64,000 nucleotides of DNA from Leptasterias polaris (Eukaryota; Echinodermata; Asteroidea; Forcipulatida; Asteriidae). Below, piece after piece: positions 24,230-34,210 of the stretch (its first letter is position 1; each line of letters starts with the position of its first letter). A model generated the notes under the pieces. The model was not told where the DNA came from and searched no databases. It worked only from the letters and a program-made list of their open reading frames with translations. The DNA lies in NCBI GenBank assembly GCA_037783415.1, contig JAZGTN010000058.1, positions 4,748,001 to 4,812,000 on the forward strand. The letters are read 5' to 3'. Both the position numbers and the translations under genes were made by a program.

Positions 24230-25498
24230 ACGTATAAAAAAGTACGCCCTCTGTTGGTCAGATTGGGCCAATGTCTAAAACCCCCATTCATGACGTCATG
24301 ATGGCTTTTCGGCTATTTTTTTATGCGCAATTGACTGCTTTTTATTTGTGGATTTTTGATTGGATAGTTTAAAAAATTTGCATAATTTATGAGGAATATG
24401 TAATGAGTATTTAATTTACCTTATGAATAAACAGTTTTTAAAGGGGGTGACCTTTGTTTACATATAGAATTGGGTGGGATTTCAGGTACATGTGGGCTGC
24501 GTTGTGCGTAAAAGTCCGAAATTGTAATTTTGCGCTAATTTAAAGCTGTTTTTCTACATTGTACGACAATTCTATGAACAAATGATGACTACATATGGTT
24601 TGATGACGCATTCAAGATGCATTTTATCCAAAAGGTAAGAAGGGGCCAACATAAATGCTGATGATTACAGACGATTGAAAATGGTCATAATATCAGTTTT
24701 GTGATTCACGTATCGTCTACATGAACACAAGCGCACGTTTGTTACTTGTATATAATACACGAATGAACGGTACGTAGGTGTGCGTGTATTTACATGTGCA
24801 ATGTACATGTAGTTATGCATGCTTTACCTATGGGTGTGCATTTACACCGAACACAGGCCTACTTGAAAGGATATTTCAGTGTTTTTAAATGTTGTAATTA
24901 GGACTAAAGGAGTATCCTCTGTTCTGATCTGATGATCTTGCATATCATGCCATTCATGATGATTCAATCATTAGAACCTTCAACAGAACATGTTCAATTT
25001 GATAAATAAAATAGAGTAAATTTTTTATTTTAGTACTTCTCTTCTCAATTGGCTATGTAATGCTAAATTAAATATTAAAAAACAGCTGTCCTGTAAGAAT
25101 AGGCCTGTCCTGTAAGAATAGGCCTGTCCTGTAAGAATAGGCCTAGATTATAGTAAGATGGACATTTATCTTGTTTGACATACAAAGAAAACAACATGTT
25201 TAACAGTTAACTTTTAGCTGGTCAACTTTTATTAAAGGTTAATTAATACAATAAATTTCATTATCAATTCAGAACATAAATTCATAGATGTTATTACGGT
25301 GGTACTTATTTTACATTATATTTGTGTCTGTGATGTACTTAAAACATACATACATATAGGCCCACATCATCACTCATGTCACCATAAAAAAATGCATGTT
25401 GTTATTTTAGCATTTTAAATGATCTTTGCATTTTTTCTCATGTTACATTCATCATTTCGGCACTACTATAGTACTGATTTTCAGTTCTATTTCTGCAT
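24230..25498. other. 3' non-coding flank of the N-RAG-TP element
   Basis: About 1.27 kb between the left terminus and the stop codon. It contains an ATGACGTCATGATG motif near 24290, the 22-bp triplicate near 25083, and AT-rich DNA. No second open reading frame (such as a RAG2-like kelch protein) is visible here. Confidence 0.6.
25083..25147. repeat. 22-bp tandem repeat, three copies
   Basis: TCCTGTAAGAATAGGCCTG is repeated three times in succession in the 3' flank of the N-RAG-TP gene. The copies look identical, so this is recent slippage. Confidence 0.85.
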
Positions 25499-28400
25499 TT
25501 ATGTATGTACTTCTGGAAATGTGGTCGTCAGATGTCTGCGCATGATGCTCATTAGCTTCTGAAGCTCGTCTTTCATGCCGTGCACTGCTCGACCAGCTCT
25601 GTTAAATTCAGTATGCAGCAGCTCACCACCTTGCTCATTAAGGAGGCCTAGACCAACCTTAAATCTCCGCAGTTGTTCCATGGTATGCTCCTCCAACATA
25701 TGCAGCTTAGGAGTAATGCTGGCATCAGGGAAGCATCGACGATACACACGTAAGAAGTGCTTAATGCACACGTCTAATGAAAAAGACGAAAAATGTGTGT
25801 ATTTGTAAATGTTGAAAAATAATGCTGAGCGATTTATTTGCACGTTTTTTTATATATTTAAGTTCCATTGAAATTAGCTTATATAGTCCTACCTGTACGC
25901 TCCATGTCTGATTGTGGTATAGGGTTACAGTGATTGATAGCTCGGTGAACATCCGCGAAACTTGAAAAAGCTTCATGAAATTGATGTCCTATTTCTGCTG
26001 ATTTTCTTCTTATTTGTGCAGATGCTGTGATTGTCAAATCATCAAGGGGTAGTTGGTCGGTCATCAGTCGGGGTTGGGTCGTAAGGGCATCTATGACAGG
26101 TATCTGTGAAAAGACATGACGGCAGTACACAAGGTTAACATTTATAAAAGGTACGAAGTTCATTGAAATTTATAAATCGCTTAAAAACTGAAGTCCAATA
26201 AAACTTGATTTAAAGTTAATAAAATTATTTCACTGAAAGGGCTTGTATGGTAATACCTGACAACACTTGTTGACATGGTTTCCCACGAAAGATTTTCCAT
26301 GGTATGCCTGTCTGTTGACTTTATGTGTTTTTAGCACACCATCCAAACTACTGGCAATTGGTCCTGTGCCAAACTCAAGTTCAGTCCTTCCTTGGTTGTG
26401 CTCCTGTAAAATAAATAAGTAAAAGCCGAATTTAACAAAAATTATTCCTTGGCTTACAAGTCAAAAATCACAAAGACAAAGAAATACAGATGTACAAACC
26501 ATTTCAGCAATGTCTGCCCTCAACAAGTTGACTCTGTGATGGTCATTTAGAAGAGGAAGGGGAATGTCCTCTTCGAGGTCTTCAAGTTGTCCTCGCTTTT
26601 CTTGAAGATTACTCTTAATTTTCCTCTTCCTACACAGCTCGTCCTCAACTTTCTTGTCGAAGTCGGTCGTCGAGTCGTCCTCAAAGTCGTCATCTAGATC
26701 TCTGGCAATGGCTCTTTCTTTCAGAATGGTTACGTCTAGCTCATGGCACGCTTTCTCAGAAAGGTCATACAACCTTTTGTATACTCCAAGGGATATGTGG
26801 AGTGTCGGGACGATGACCTATATCAAGTTGTTTTTTAAAAGGTTAGTTTTTTTTGCAAGTAGAACAAAAAGTATTGTTAAGCACATTTTATAAATTGATT
26901 TTATGTTGAATAAGAATAAGCTTACATTATCAAGTTCAACAAAGAGCATGGGGGAGCTCACTATGCTATACGACACATCTTTGGCCCTGTTTCTCCTCTG
27001 CCCATCTTCGATAAAGAGCTGATGCTGCTCCTTAATAGATTGTAGCGACCTTCTGAATGATGGTTCTCGTCCGCATAGTGGTTGCTGCATGTCCATCTTG
27101 CTTATTCTGCAGTAAATACAGCAATATCGGGCTGTACAGGTTAATAGAATAAACAGAAAAGGCAGTTAAAATGGAATTGTATGATACTTTTGCGAGGTAG
27201 AAAATGTCATATTCTTTGTGCTTACAACATTATGCATGTCATAGACACAAAATACATACCATTAGAGCTGCATACTCCATACAGCTTCGTCAGGAATGCA
27301 TAATCACCAAAGCTAAAAAGGCGAAATCTACGTCCACTGAAATGAGACAAGTCAAACAACATTATTTTAAATGCTAGCTATAAAGGTCCCTCCTACCCCT
27401 CCCCCCTTGTGAGGGGGGCATGAATCCTGGTTTTTTAAATTGCTATACCTACCGCCATTCCAGCTTGCAAAGATCACTGATTTGGTCGATCACACGAGGA
27501 AGGGTTTTTATTAGGTTGTAGTAGCTGTCGTCTCCACAAAAACATGCACACATGACGGTGTTTTTTAGGCTGTTCGGGTGAACTACATTTATGATTTGGA
27601 AGGCCATTTTGAAAGATGATCCACCCTTGTCCCCTCCGAACTTCACCCCTCCGAACTTCACCCATATTTCATCATCTGGTATAACGCCGTTATGCCACGT
27701 TAGAGAGTTCGTCCTGAAGAAGAAGTCGGTTATTATAAAGAAGAAGTCGGTTATTATAGACAATACAACATATTATTTGCTTGTATGTCTTTTAACAGCA
27801 TCTTTTAAAATATTTTTTTGGGCAAATTGAATTAATACTTACAGGTCCAGCCGGTCAAGGTAGTCGATAATCATGGCACAAATATCATTGACCCATACAA
27901 AGGGTGCATCTTGAAGTATGTAGCCATTAATTGCATCTGCTTTGGAGCTTAGAAACTGCAGAGCAATCATTTCACCCTCAACATAATTTTTCAGCAGTTC
28001 TTTTTGGCTGCGTCGCATGGCTCTTTCAGACGAAATGGTTTGAGTCGGCATGTAGCTGAAAAAGGGTTAATGTAATTTATAAATGACATGATGGAATACA
28101 TGTACTATAGATAGTTCCCAGTAGACACCATCTTTACGGGTAAATTGCATTTTGGCTTGCAGTCGCGCCAAGCGCTCAAATTATTAACGCAGCCGCGTCG
28201 TTCACTAATCAATCATGCAATGAGTTTTGTGAAATGTGCGCGTGCTGCATGCCGTTCTCACGCGTAACGCATGACTGTGTGTTCCAAATTGCCCGTAAAG
28301 ATGGCCGATTTACGTCATATTGCAACCTATCTATAACTACTTACAACTTTTTGTGATATGTTATTATTGCAATTTGTTTTCAAAGTTAATTCTGATTATG

Positions 28401-29734
28401 TACATACCGTCGTATTTTCCGCATTTGGTCCCAGGCCAAATGACAATCCCTCATCATTGCAAGGGCCTTAATTGTTGGGTGGCATTGGGGAACCTTCCTG
28501 TGCAGTGTCCTCCTCACATGAACTGTTTGTTTCATTTGGTTTCTTTCCAGAAACTTGGCGTATTTGAGCAGGCTGTGTAAAGAAATGGGCACTGAAATAT
28601 TAATTTTCATGTATATCATAGCATTGTTGCATAGTTGACATTTAAAATTCCCTGCAACCAGGACTTGAAAACACATTGTAAAAATCACAGGATTTTGTAG
28701 ATGTAATCACTCACCCTGCCTCCCGTTTCTAATGTGGCAACCTTTCCTCTCTGATTTAATTTTATCCAGGTCCAGCGGTCAGCTGCCTTTTCAACTGCCA
28801 GGGGAATTGGTTGCCCATGAGAATGCTGCAGGGCACTTTTGCGAAGGATTTCAGCAGCTTCAGCAAGACTGTCCTCGGGCTTAGTGAGAGTGACACTCTC
28901 TACAACAGTACATCTTGGTTTATTCTGCAAGCCATTGTGCTTTGATGATAAATTGCATGAATGAGCTGCTAGGCTTTGCAGTCGACCAATGACACCACAG
29001 ACATTACAAGCTACATCCAAGTTTTGAAGCTGAACATTCAAAATTCGTGGACTTTCGCGAATATCAGTGAACTGAATTTGTGACATGCAAGATGGACATT
29101 TGAGTAGAGTTGATTGATTAAATTTGAAATATGATGACAAACAAACTGCACAAAAATAATGTTCACAGGGGGTTTGCACTGAGGGTGTAGAAATGATACA
29201 CTGACAAATTGTGCAAATGAAAACAGAATGTTCGTCAGTTTTCCTTCCAAAAATGTCTAGATGTGGAGAACTTTCAGTGCAAACGTCTTGGGTTTTCTTG
29301 GATAGCTGTTCAAATATGTTATTTGATGTGATGTCGAATGGCAGTTCTTCTAACACAGTAGATTTGGGTTTTGTAGTAGTACCACCTTTAGGTTGAGGTC
29401 CAGTTTTTGAATTTTTGTGATACAAATCACATATTTTACACCGCTTGTTTCTCGCATGAGTTGTCCATTCAACTGCTGGAGTGTCTGGCGTCGAGTAGTC
29501 CCTAGTACCAGCCTGTAAATGTCTTATTTTCCGGGAACAGTTCAGACAAATATATCGTGGGTGTTGATCAGTTCTGTCCCCCCAAGTATTTGCTCCAAAA
29601 ATCAAAGAAATCTCTTTTCTGCAGCTAGAAACTTCCACTAGTTTTCTTGTATCCTGGGCTTTGTGAGTGAGTCTTCTTCCACAACAACGGCACAATTTAT
29701 GAAGAATGTTTAAATGAAAATCATAGCTGCTCAT
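25499..29734 (-). CDS. N-RAG-TP transposase gene, ten exons
   Basis: Proposed exons, 5' to 3' on the minus strand: 29734-28715, 28572-28408, 28055-27843, 27713-27453, 27336-27260, 27131-26926, 26817-26500, 26403-26257, 26103-25893, 25773-25499 (stop TAA). Exons 2-10 each have AG acceptors and GT donors, and all phases match, giving one open frame; the whole product would be about 960 residues. Exon 1 is the RAG1 N-terminal-like part. Later exons hold conserved-looking blocks: WVKFGG..GGDKGGSSFKM (exon 4), FGDYAFLTKLYG (5), YCCIYCRISKMD and FVELDN (6), VPTLHISLGVYKRLYDL (6-7), YHGKSFVGNHVNK (8), and GLGLLNEQGGELLH (10). The D of GGDKGG, D of VELDN and E of NEQGGE are candidate catalytic acids of an RNase H-like DDE/D fold (inference). 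The exon 1-2 junction is unresolved: the strong donor GTGAGT is phase 0, whereas exon 2 needs phase 2 or 1. Confidence 0.82.
28104..28336. mobile_element. MITE in intron 2 of the N-RAG-TP gene
   Basis: CTATAGATAG...CCATCTTTACGGG near 28105-28140 is matched on the other strand by CCCGTAAAGATGG...CCTATCTATA at 28291-28336. That gives imperfect inverted repeats of about 40 bases around a GC-richer interior with several CGCG steps. Target duplication is unclear. It interrupts only intronic sequence. Confidence 0.5.
28715..29734 (-). CDS. Exon 1: RAG1 N-terminal-like zinc-binding and RING module
   Basis: From ATG at 29734 (MSSYDFHLNI; upstream in-frame codons are low-complexity ILILIL from an AATATT microsatellite) the exon encodes 340 residues. 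The cysteine/histidine order parallels vertebrate RAG1's N-terminal region: CRCCG (15-19), HPRYICLNC (58-66), VEWTTHARNKRCKIC (88-102). A full C3HC4 RING follows, with C174, C177, C190, H192, C195, C198, C213 and C216. Next come a SPRILNVQLQNL segment and a CNVC..H..C finger (243-260). In RAG1 this region gives dimerisation and ubiquitin-ligase activity but is not the recombinase core. No RAG1 core motif (nonamer-binding GGRPR context, core DDE) is visible in the later exons. The exon ends at GGCAGG|GTGAGT. Confidence 0.85.
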
Positions 29735-30398
29735 TATGCACTGGTGATAAAACATGCATAGCTGAAGCACCAATATTAATATTAATATTAATATTAATAT
29801 TGTGTACACCGAAAACTTTTTTTCATTTAGGCGGGCTTTCTGTGACGTCATCGTATTGATTATGCACACAACTTACACGCAGCCGTGCGTCCAATTTAGA
29901 ATAAAGCTTACAAAGACCCCCCAAAACAAACGCCTATTAAGTCACGAAAATGTACTGGCCCTGATTTGTAACTTGTATTTTAATGAAGAAATGTTTGTAA
30001 AAGGGTGTATTATTGTGTGTTTGTGTCTGTAATATTGGAGTGAAATTAGTTTTCGGTGTTTTTCTGTGGTGCTTTGATAAATGAGAAAATGAAAATAAAA
30101 TACACAAAAAGTGACACAAAAGACGTCAGAATTCCTGTTTATTTTATTTGAAATATTTTAATTATCAGAAACCTGTCAAATATATTATGACTGAGAACAT
30201 TTATCATATTCCTGTTAATGAAAATTACACAGTATTTAATAAAAATATGTAAAAGACGATCGTCTGAAGTTCATTTTTTAACGTTAATGGGGGCCGCCAT
30301 CTTGTATTCGGGTCGTGCATTACTGGAGCACAGAAACCACCACCGCGTGTTTGTTCATACTTATTATACGCACGGTCAATGGGAACGAAACAGCCGTG

Positions 30399-30824
30399 CG
30401 CTCATGAAGAAGGTGGTGGAAATAGCTATTCTGGGGGCTTTTCAACCAAGCAATGGTAAATGCATACATCCTGTGGAATTTATCAACGAGGCCTCATTCT
30501 AAGAACAAGAGATCGCACTCACTGAAGGCATTCAAGGTGGCTGTTATCCATCAGCTTGCAGATGGATTTTCATCAAGATTGCGCAAATCTACTCTCAGCT
30601 CGAAGCGTCCTGTAGAAGAAGTTCTTGATGGGGAAATGGTCCCTGGTCACTCCCTTGTCCGTTTTGGAGACCGCAAACGTAACTGTGTGTGTTGTTCAAG
30701 GGCTGGACGTTCAACACTGAGCAACAGAAAAATCCAAACCAAGTATGGATGTACAGGATGCAGAGCCAGTATGTGTAAACTGAACTGTTTCAATCAATGG
30801 CACCATCTGATGCCAGAACAGTAG
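30399..30824 (+). pseudogene. piggyBac transposase, 3' part with cysteine-rich domain
   Basis: After the duplicated CGCT, the frame that continues from 24213 reads RRWWK, then LFWGLFNQAMVNAYILW, the usual piggyBac segment before the C-terminal domain. It then runs to a cysteine-rich end with CVCC, CTGC, CKLNC and QWHH, and a stop at 30822-30824. Two in-frame stops lie in the joined frame, TGA at 30404-30406 and TAG at 30423-30425. The Cys/His pattern corresponds to the RING/PHD-like zinc domain that binds piggyBac ends. This half lies 6.2 kb from the 5' half only because of the nested insertion. Confidence 0.85.
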
Positions 30825-31134
30825 ATTTTTGGAAAACTTTGTATCATAACCCTACATCTGCAGTAGAACTGTACATCTTGTTGCAATATAAATCTATCAT
30901 AATTGTACATCTGTGGTGTTTTATAACAAGTTATGCACATAAAAAGCTTGTTTTTATTCCATATAAATGATTATTTGCCCACATTTTCTATGGATGACTT
31001 TTGGTATTTCAAATGAAGAATTGTGCAAAGCCTTATGAAAACTAAATGCAATTCACAGATGATAGTATGTCTAGCTTCATTTCTGATGACATGTAATGAA
31101 AGTGTCAACAGTCACAAGCAGGTCAAGAGTCAGT

Positions 31135-31232
31135 CTTTATTATTTCAGTTTTCCTTTTTGTATGATTTTTACTATGCAAATATGCATATTGCATAGTAAA
31201 AAGCATACAAAAGGAAAACTGAAATAATAAAG
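31135..31232. repeat. 98-bp near-perfect hairpin in the piggyBac 3' flank
   Basis: The arm from CTTTATTATTTCAG to ACTATGCAA (31135-31179) pairs with TTGCATAGT to CTGAAATAATAAAG (31189-31232), with about two mismatches and one indel. The loop is 9 bases (ATATGCATA). Without a target duplication I cannot say whether it is a MITE or part of the piggyBac. Confidence 0.85.
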
Positions 31233-31259
31233 GGCAGTAGAAAAACAAGCTCTTTGTAC

Positions 31260-31790
31260 TTGCAGGTCAAAGGTTATTGTTCAAAGGTCAAAGTTCAATG
31301 TAAACTGGAAGTATCCAATTAGAAATTCAAAACCTTATAAAAGTTAGAAAAGTTATGAAGCGAAAAGTGAACTTAATTTTGTCCCAAACAATGTACAGAT
31401 GTAAATATCCTCAAAAAGGTCAAAGGTCATTGTTCAAAGGTAAAAGGTCAATCTTTATTCATTCTGTAAGTATCAAATAATGATATTCCAAACCTAAACA
31501 TGCTAAAAATATTGTAAGGTTGTAAAAAGGACATCAATACAGTTTTCCAGACATTGTATACAATAGATATCATCAAAAGGTCATTATTTGAAGGTCAAAG
31601 GTCAGTCAGAAAATGTCAAAGGTCAAAACATGATTCACTAAGCTTGCACTAGCCTTACAGGAGAAAGTATGTGCAAACACAGGTTCTAAATCTAGTTGTA
31701 GGTACAATAACAAGATAAAGCCAATACAAAGGTCAAAATCTAGCCAATAAAAGGTCAAAGGTCACCGGTTGAAGGTCAAAGTTTGAATTT
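31260..31790. repeat. AGGTCA-rich interspersed direct repeats
   Basis: AAGGTCA or its variants occur many times. Three perfect AGGTCAAAGGTCA copies lie at 31417-31429, 31592-31604 and 31752-31764. That 13-mer is a canonical DR1, the site of several nuclear receptor dimers. Spacing between copies is irregular (about 170 bases), which suggests a degenerated longer tandem repeat within the piggyBac flank. Confidence 0.7.
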
Positions 31791-31972
31791 TTTATTTTTT
31801 CCTGAAAGAAATTTTTATTTTGTACAAAGTAAATAAAACATGTTACACAACATTTTGAATTGATAAAAAGATGTGATCCTTTATTGATATTCAATAAATA
31901 ACAGATTGATCATTGCAATATTGTGTAGGGAGTAATAGCCTATGCAGTGTGTTGTCACTAAGTGCTAAAGGG

Positions 31973-34144
31973 TTAACAGGATTATCGTTTGGTTAACCGG
32001 GTAACCGTGCAATCGATTTGTTGTGGAACGCCCTCTAGCGTTCAATGTTTCTTTCAACTAATGCCGCACGCAAAGTAATGAAATAACGAAGAATTAAGCC
32101 TGTAAATTGGAAACGATATAGGTGTGGCAATTATTATGGTCAGCATTTCGGAGCACTTTTCAAGTGAATTTTTCAACGTTTATCCGAACTGTACAAATGT
32201 AAACGTTTAACCGTAAGATCTGTCACTTAACCGTGTAACCGTCACAGACTTACGTATAAGCCTGCGCATTCACGAATTGTTGTGGAACCCCCCTAGCGTT
32301 CAATGTTTCTCACAAATATTGCTGCACGCACAGTTGTATTGAAATAACAAAGACTACGAGTCTGTAAATTGGAATGATATGTGTGTGTGTTTTATGGGAT
32401 ATTGTGCTGTGAAAATCGTGATCACAGTTATTATGGTCAGCATTACGCGCAACTTTTTAAGTGAATTTTTCAACGTTTATCCAAACCGTACAAATAAATG
32501 TAAACGTTTCACCGTAACCGTGTAACCGTCACAGGCTTACGTATAAGCCTGAGCATTCACGGTTATTTTTTGTCAACCGTTTCTGAAACAGTTGCTAACC
32601 CGTGTAACAGCAGTTTCATAAACAAAATTTCAAGAAAAAAAAAACTGTTTACACAACCGTGCATGTGACCTAATATCCTAAGCGTAAAGTAAGAAAGAGT
32701 TAGATCCTATATCAAATTGAAGCTTAGTACATGAACTTAACCCTCAATGTAAAATTTGTTTAAATTCTTAATTAATTAGCCCATTTACAGCGAGGTGAAT
32801 ATTTAATTAGCCAATCTTGAGACCACTGTATCTCGAAAAGTATAGACCTTTCTTTTGCAACGTCACAGCCCGAGTGTTTGCCAACCCAGGTTGGAAAAGT
32901 ATGGAAAGCCATAACTACAAATCAAAAACAGATTGCCACAGTTTGTAGCAGTGTTACAGAAATATTCAAAAAAAGTGTTGAATTTGTTGGAAACAAATCA
33001 ACCAATCATGGAAGGTATTTCCGTTCATGAATCTTTACAGAAAATGTTGAATGTTGTCACAACATTTTTTAACACAATTGAATGTTATGCTAACCCTCGG
33101 CCGTCCATGCCAATCGGCGCACTTTGTTTATCAACAAAAGAAAGGTCTAAACAACCGATCGTCAAACTTCAAGTGGGACCAAATCTCTAGAATTACACAG
33201 CCGATTTAAGAAACTTTTTTCAGTTATAGACTCCTTGGGCATTGAAGATTAGCCTTGGGTAACCGTGACCCCGTGTTGACCTTTACCTACGGGTCAACCG
33301 GAAGTGGGACCATATCTCAAGTATTACACAACCGATTTTCAAACTGTTTTCAGTTATAGACTCCTTGGGCATTGAAGATTAGCCTTGGGTAACCGTGACC
33401 CCATGTTGACCTTTACCTATGGGTCAACAGGAAGTGGGACCATATCTCAAGAATTACACAGCCGATTTTCAAACTTTTTTCAGTTATAGACTCCTTGGGC
33501 ATTGGAGATTAGCCTAGGGTAATCGTGACTCCATGTTGACCTTTACCTATGGGTCAACCGGAAGTGGGACCATATCTCAAGAATTACACAGCCGATTTTC
33601 AAACTTTTTTTCAGTTATAGACTCCTTGGGATTGGAGATTAGCCTTGGGTAAACGTGACCCCATGTTGACCTTTACCTATGGGTCAACCGAAAGTGGGAC
33701 CATATCTCAAGAGTTACACAGCCGATTTTCAAACTTTTTTCAGTTATAGACTCATTGGGCATTGGAGATTAGCCTTAGGTCACCGTGACCCCATGTTGAC
33801 CTTTACTTCTGGGTCAACCGGAAGTGGGACCATATCTCAAGAACTACACAACCGATTTTCTATTTCTTTTCAGTTATAAACCATTTGAGCAGTAAATGTT
33901 AGACAAGGGTTACCATGACCCCCATGCTGACCTTTATTTCTGGTTGTTAAATTTTGTTTATGAATCAGAAAACCGGAACAGCTTCGTGTTTGTACACAAA
34001 CACCTAATGACTAGTTATTATTTTTATTATTATTATTCTTTGTTTCTGACCTAAATCCCATAGCAATTGCACACGTTTTTTGTTTAAGCCTAATATCCTA
34101 GAGCGCAATACGAAAGAGTTAAATCATATATCAAATTGAAGCTT
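31973..34144 (+). repeat. Macrosatellite segment 4
   Basis: Starting at the TTAA next to the piggyBac terminus, this follows the unit order: ~300-bp units (32.0-32.55 kb), the GAAACAGTTGCTAACCC segment (32.58 kb), 130-bp units (33.17-33.88 kb, about six) and the TTTATGAATCAGAAAACCGG segment (33.95 kb). It breaks off after GAAGCTTAG at 34146, where Helitron sequence begins. It hosts a 303-bp MITE. Confidence 0.85.
32845..33147. mobile_element. 303-bp MITE flanked by TA
   Basis: GACCTTTCTTTTG at 32845 and CAAAAGAAAGGTC ending at 33147 are inverted. The flanks are TA on both sides (TATA|GACC and GGTC|TAAA), and the related uninterrupted site TATATACAACCGATCG is seen near 22280. The interior has an open frame (32933-33190) with MEGISVHESLQKMLNVVTTFF, which may be a fragment of a longer protein; I do not recognise it. 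The TA flanks suggest Tc1/mariner. Confidence 0.65.
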
Positions 34145-34210
34145 AGCAACAAAACCAAAGGAGAAAGTAAAAGAAACGGGTGCCAGTTCATACATTAAAG
34201 AATCATTTAG
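34145..34210 (+). repeat. 66-bp exact copy of internal Helitron sequence
   Basis: The 66 bases here are identical to 36097-36162, the stretch where the two Helitron frames meet. It lies at the exact point where the macrosatellite ends (GAAGCTTAG). It is probably the stub of a second, truncated Helitron copy or a rearranged end of this one. Confidence 0.9.

Larger units (their letters stand above)
24218..30398 (-). mobile_element. N-RAG-TP-like DNA transposon, 6181 bp, nested in piggyBac
   Basis: CACGGCTGTTTC at 24218-24229 and GAAACAGCCGTG at 30387-30398 form perfect 12-bp terminal inverted repeats. They are flanked by a 4-bp direct repeat CGCT (24214-24217 and 30399-30402). Removing the element and one CGCT rejoins the piggyBac frame exactly, which fixes both boundaries. 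The ends start with CAC, as in RAG, Transib and CMC (Chapaev) elements. A 4-bp duplication resembles Chapaev rather than RAG/Transib (5 bp). The interior carries one minus-strand gene (25499-29734) plus non-coding flanks. The assignment to N-RAG-TP follows from a RAG1 N-terminal-like module joined to a transposase that is not RAG1. Confidence 0.88.
22794..31972 (+). mobile_element. 5'-truncated piggyBac element, split by a nested transposon
   Basis: The right end reads GTGCTAAAGGG followed by TTAA at 31973-31976. Read inwards this is TTAA-CCCTTTAGCAC, a typical piggyBac terminus. The macrosatellite resumes exactly there (CAGGATTATCGTTTGG, as at 3176 and 12513, where TTAA also precedes it). 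No matching left terminus is found: the left edge goes from a 130-bp unit straight into an intron tail and acceptor at 22872. The first exon and left terminus are therefore missing, probably by deletion, because the two flanks belong to different parts of the macrosatellite unit. Confidence 0.75.

Noticed and set aside
24230..25498. RAG2-like partner gene in the N-RAG-TP element
   Set aside because: No kelch-like repeats or PHD motif in any frame; only non-coding DNA.
24218..30398. Classification as a true RAG/ProtoRAG or Transib element
   Set aside because: The target duplication is 4 bp rather than 5, the ends are CACGG rather than CACAATG/CACAGTG-like, and the transposase exons lack recognisable RAG1 core motifs.
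30218..30502. Plus-strand frame running across the right end of the N-RAG-TP element
   Set aside because: It crosses the transposon/piggyBac boundary and is out of phase with the conserved VNAYILW and cysteine-rich segment.
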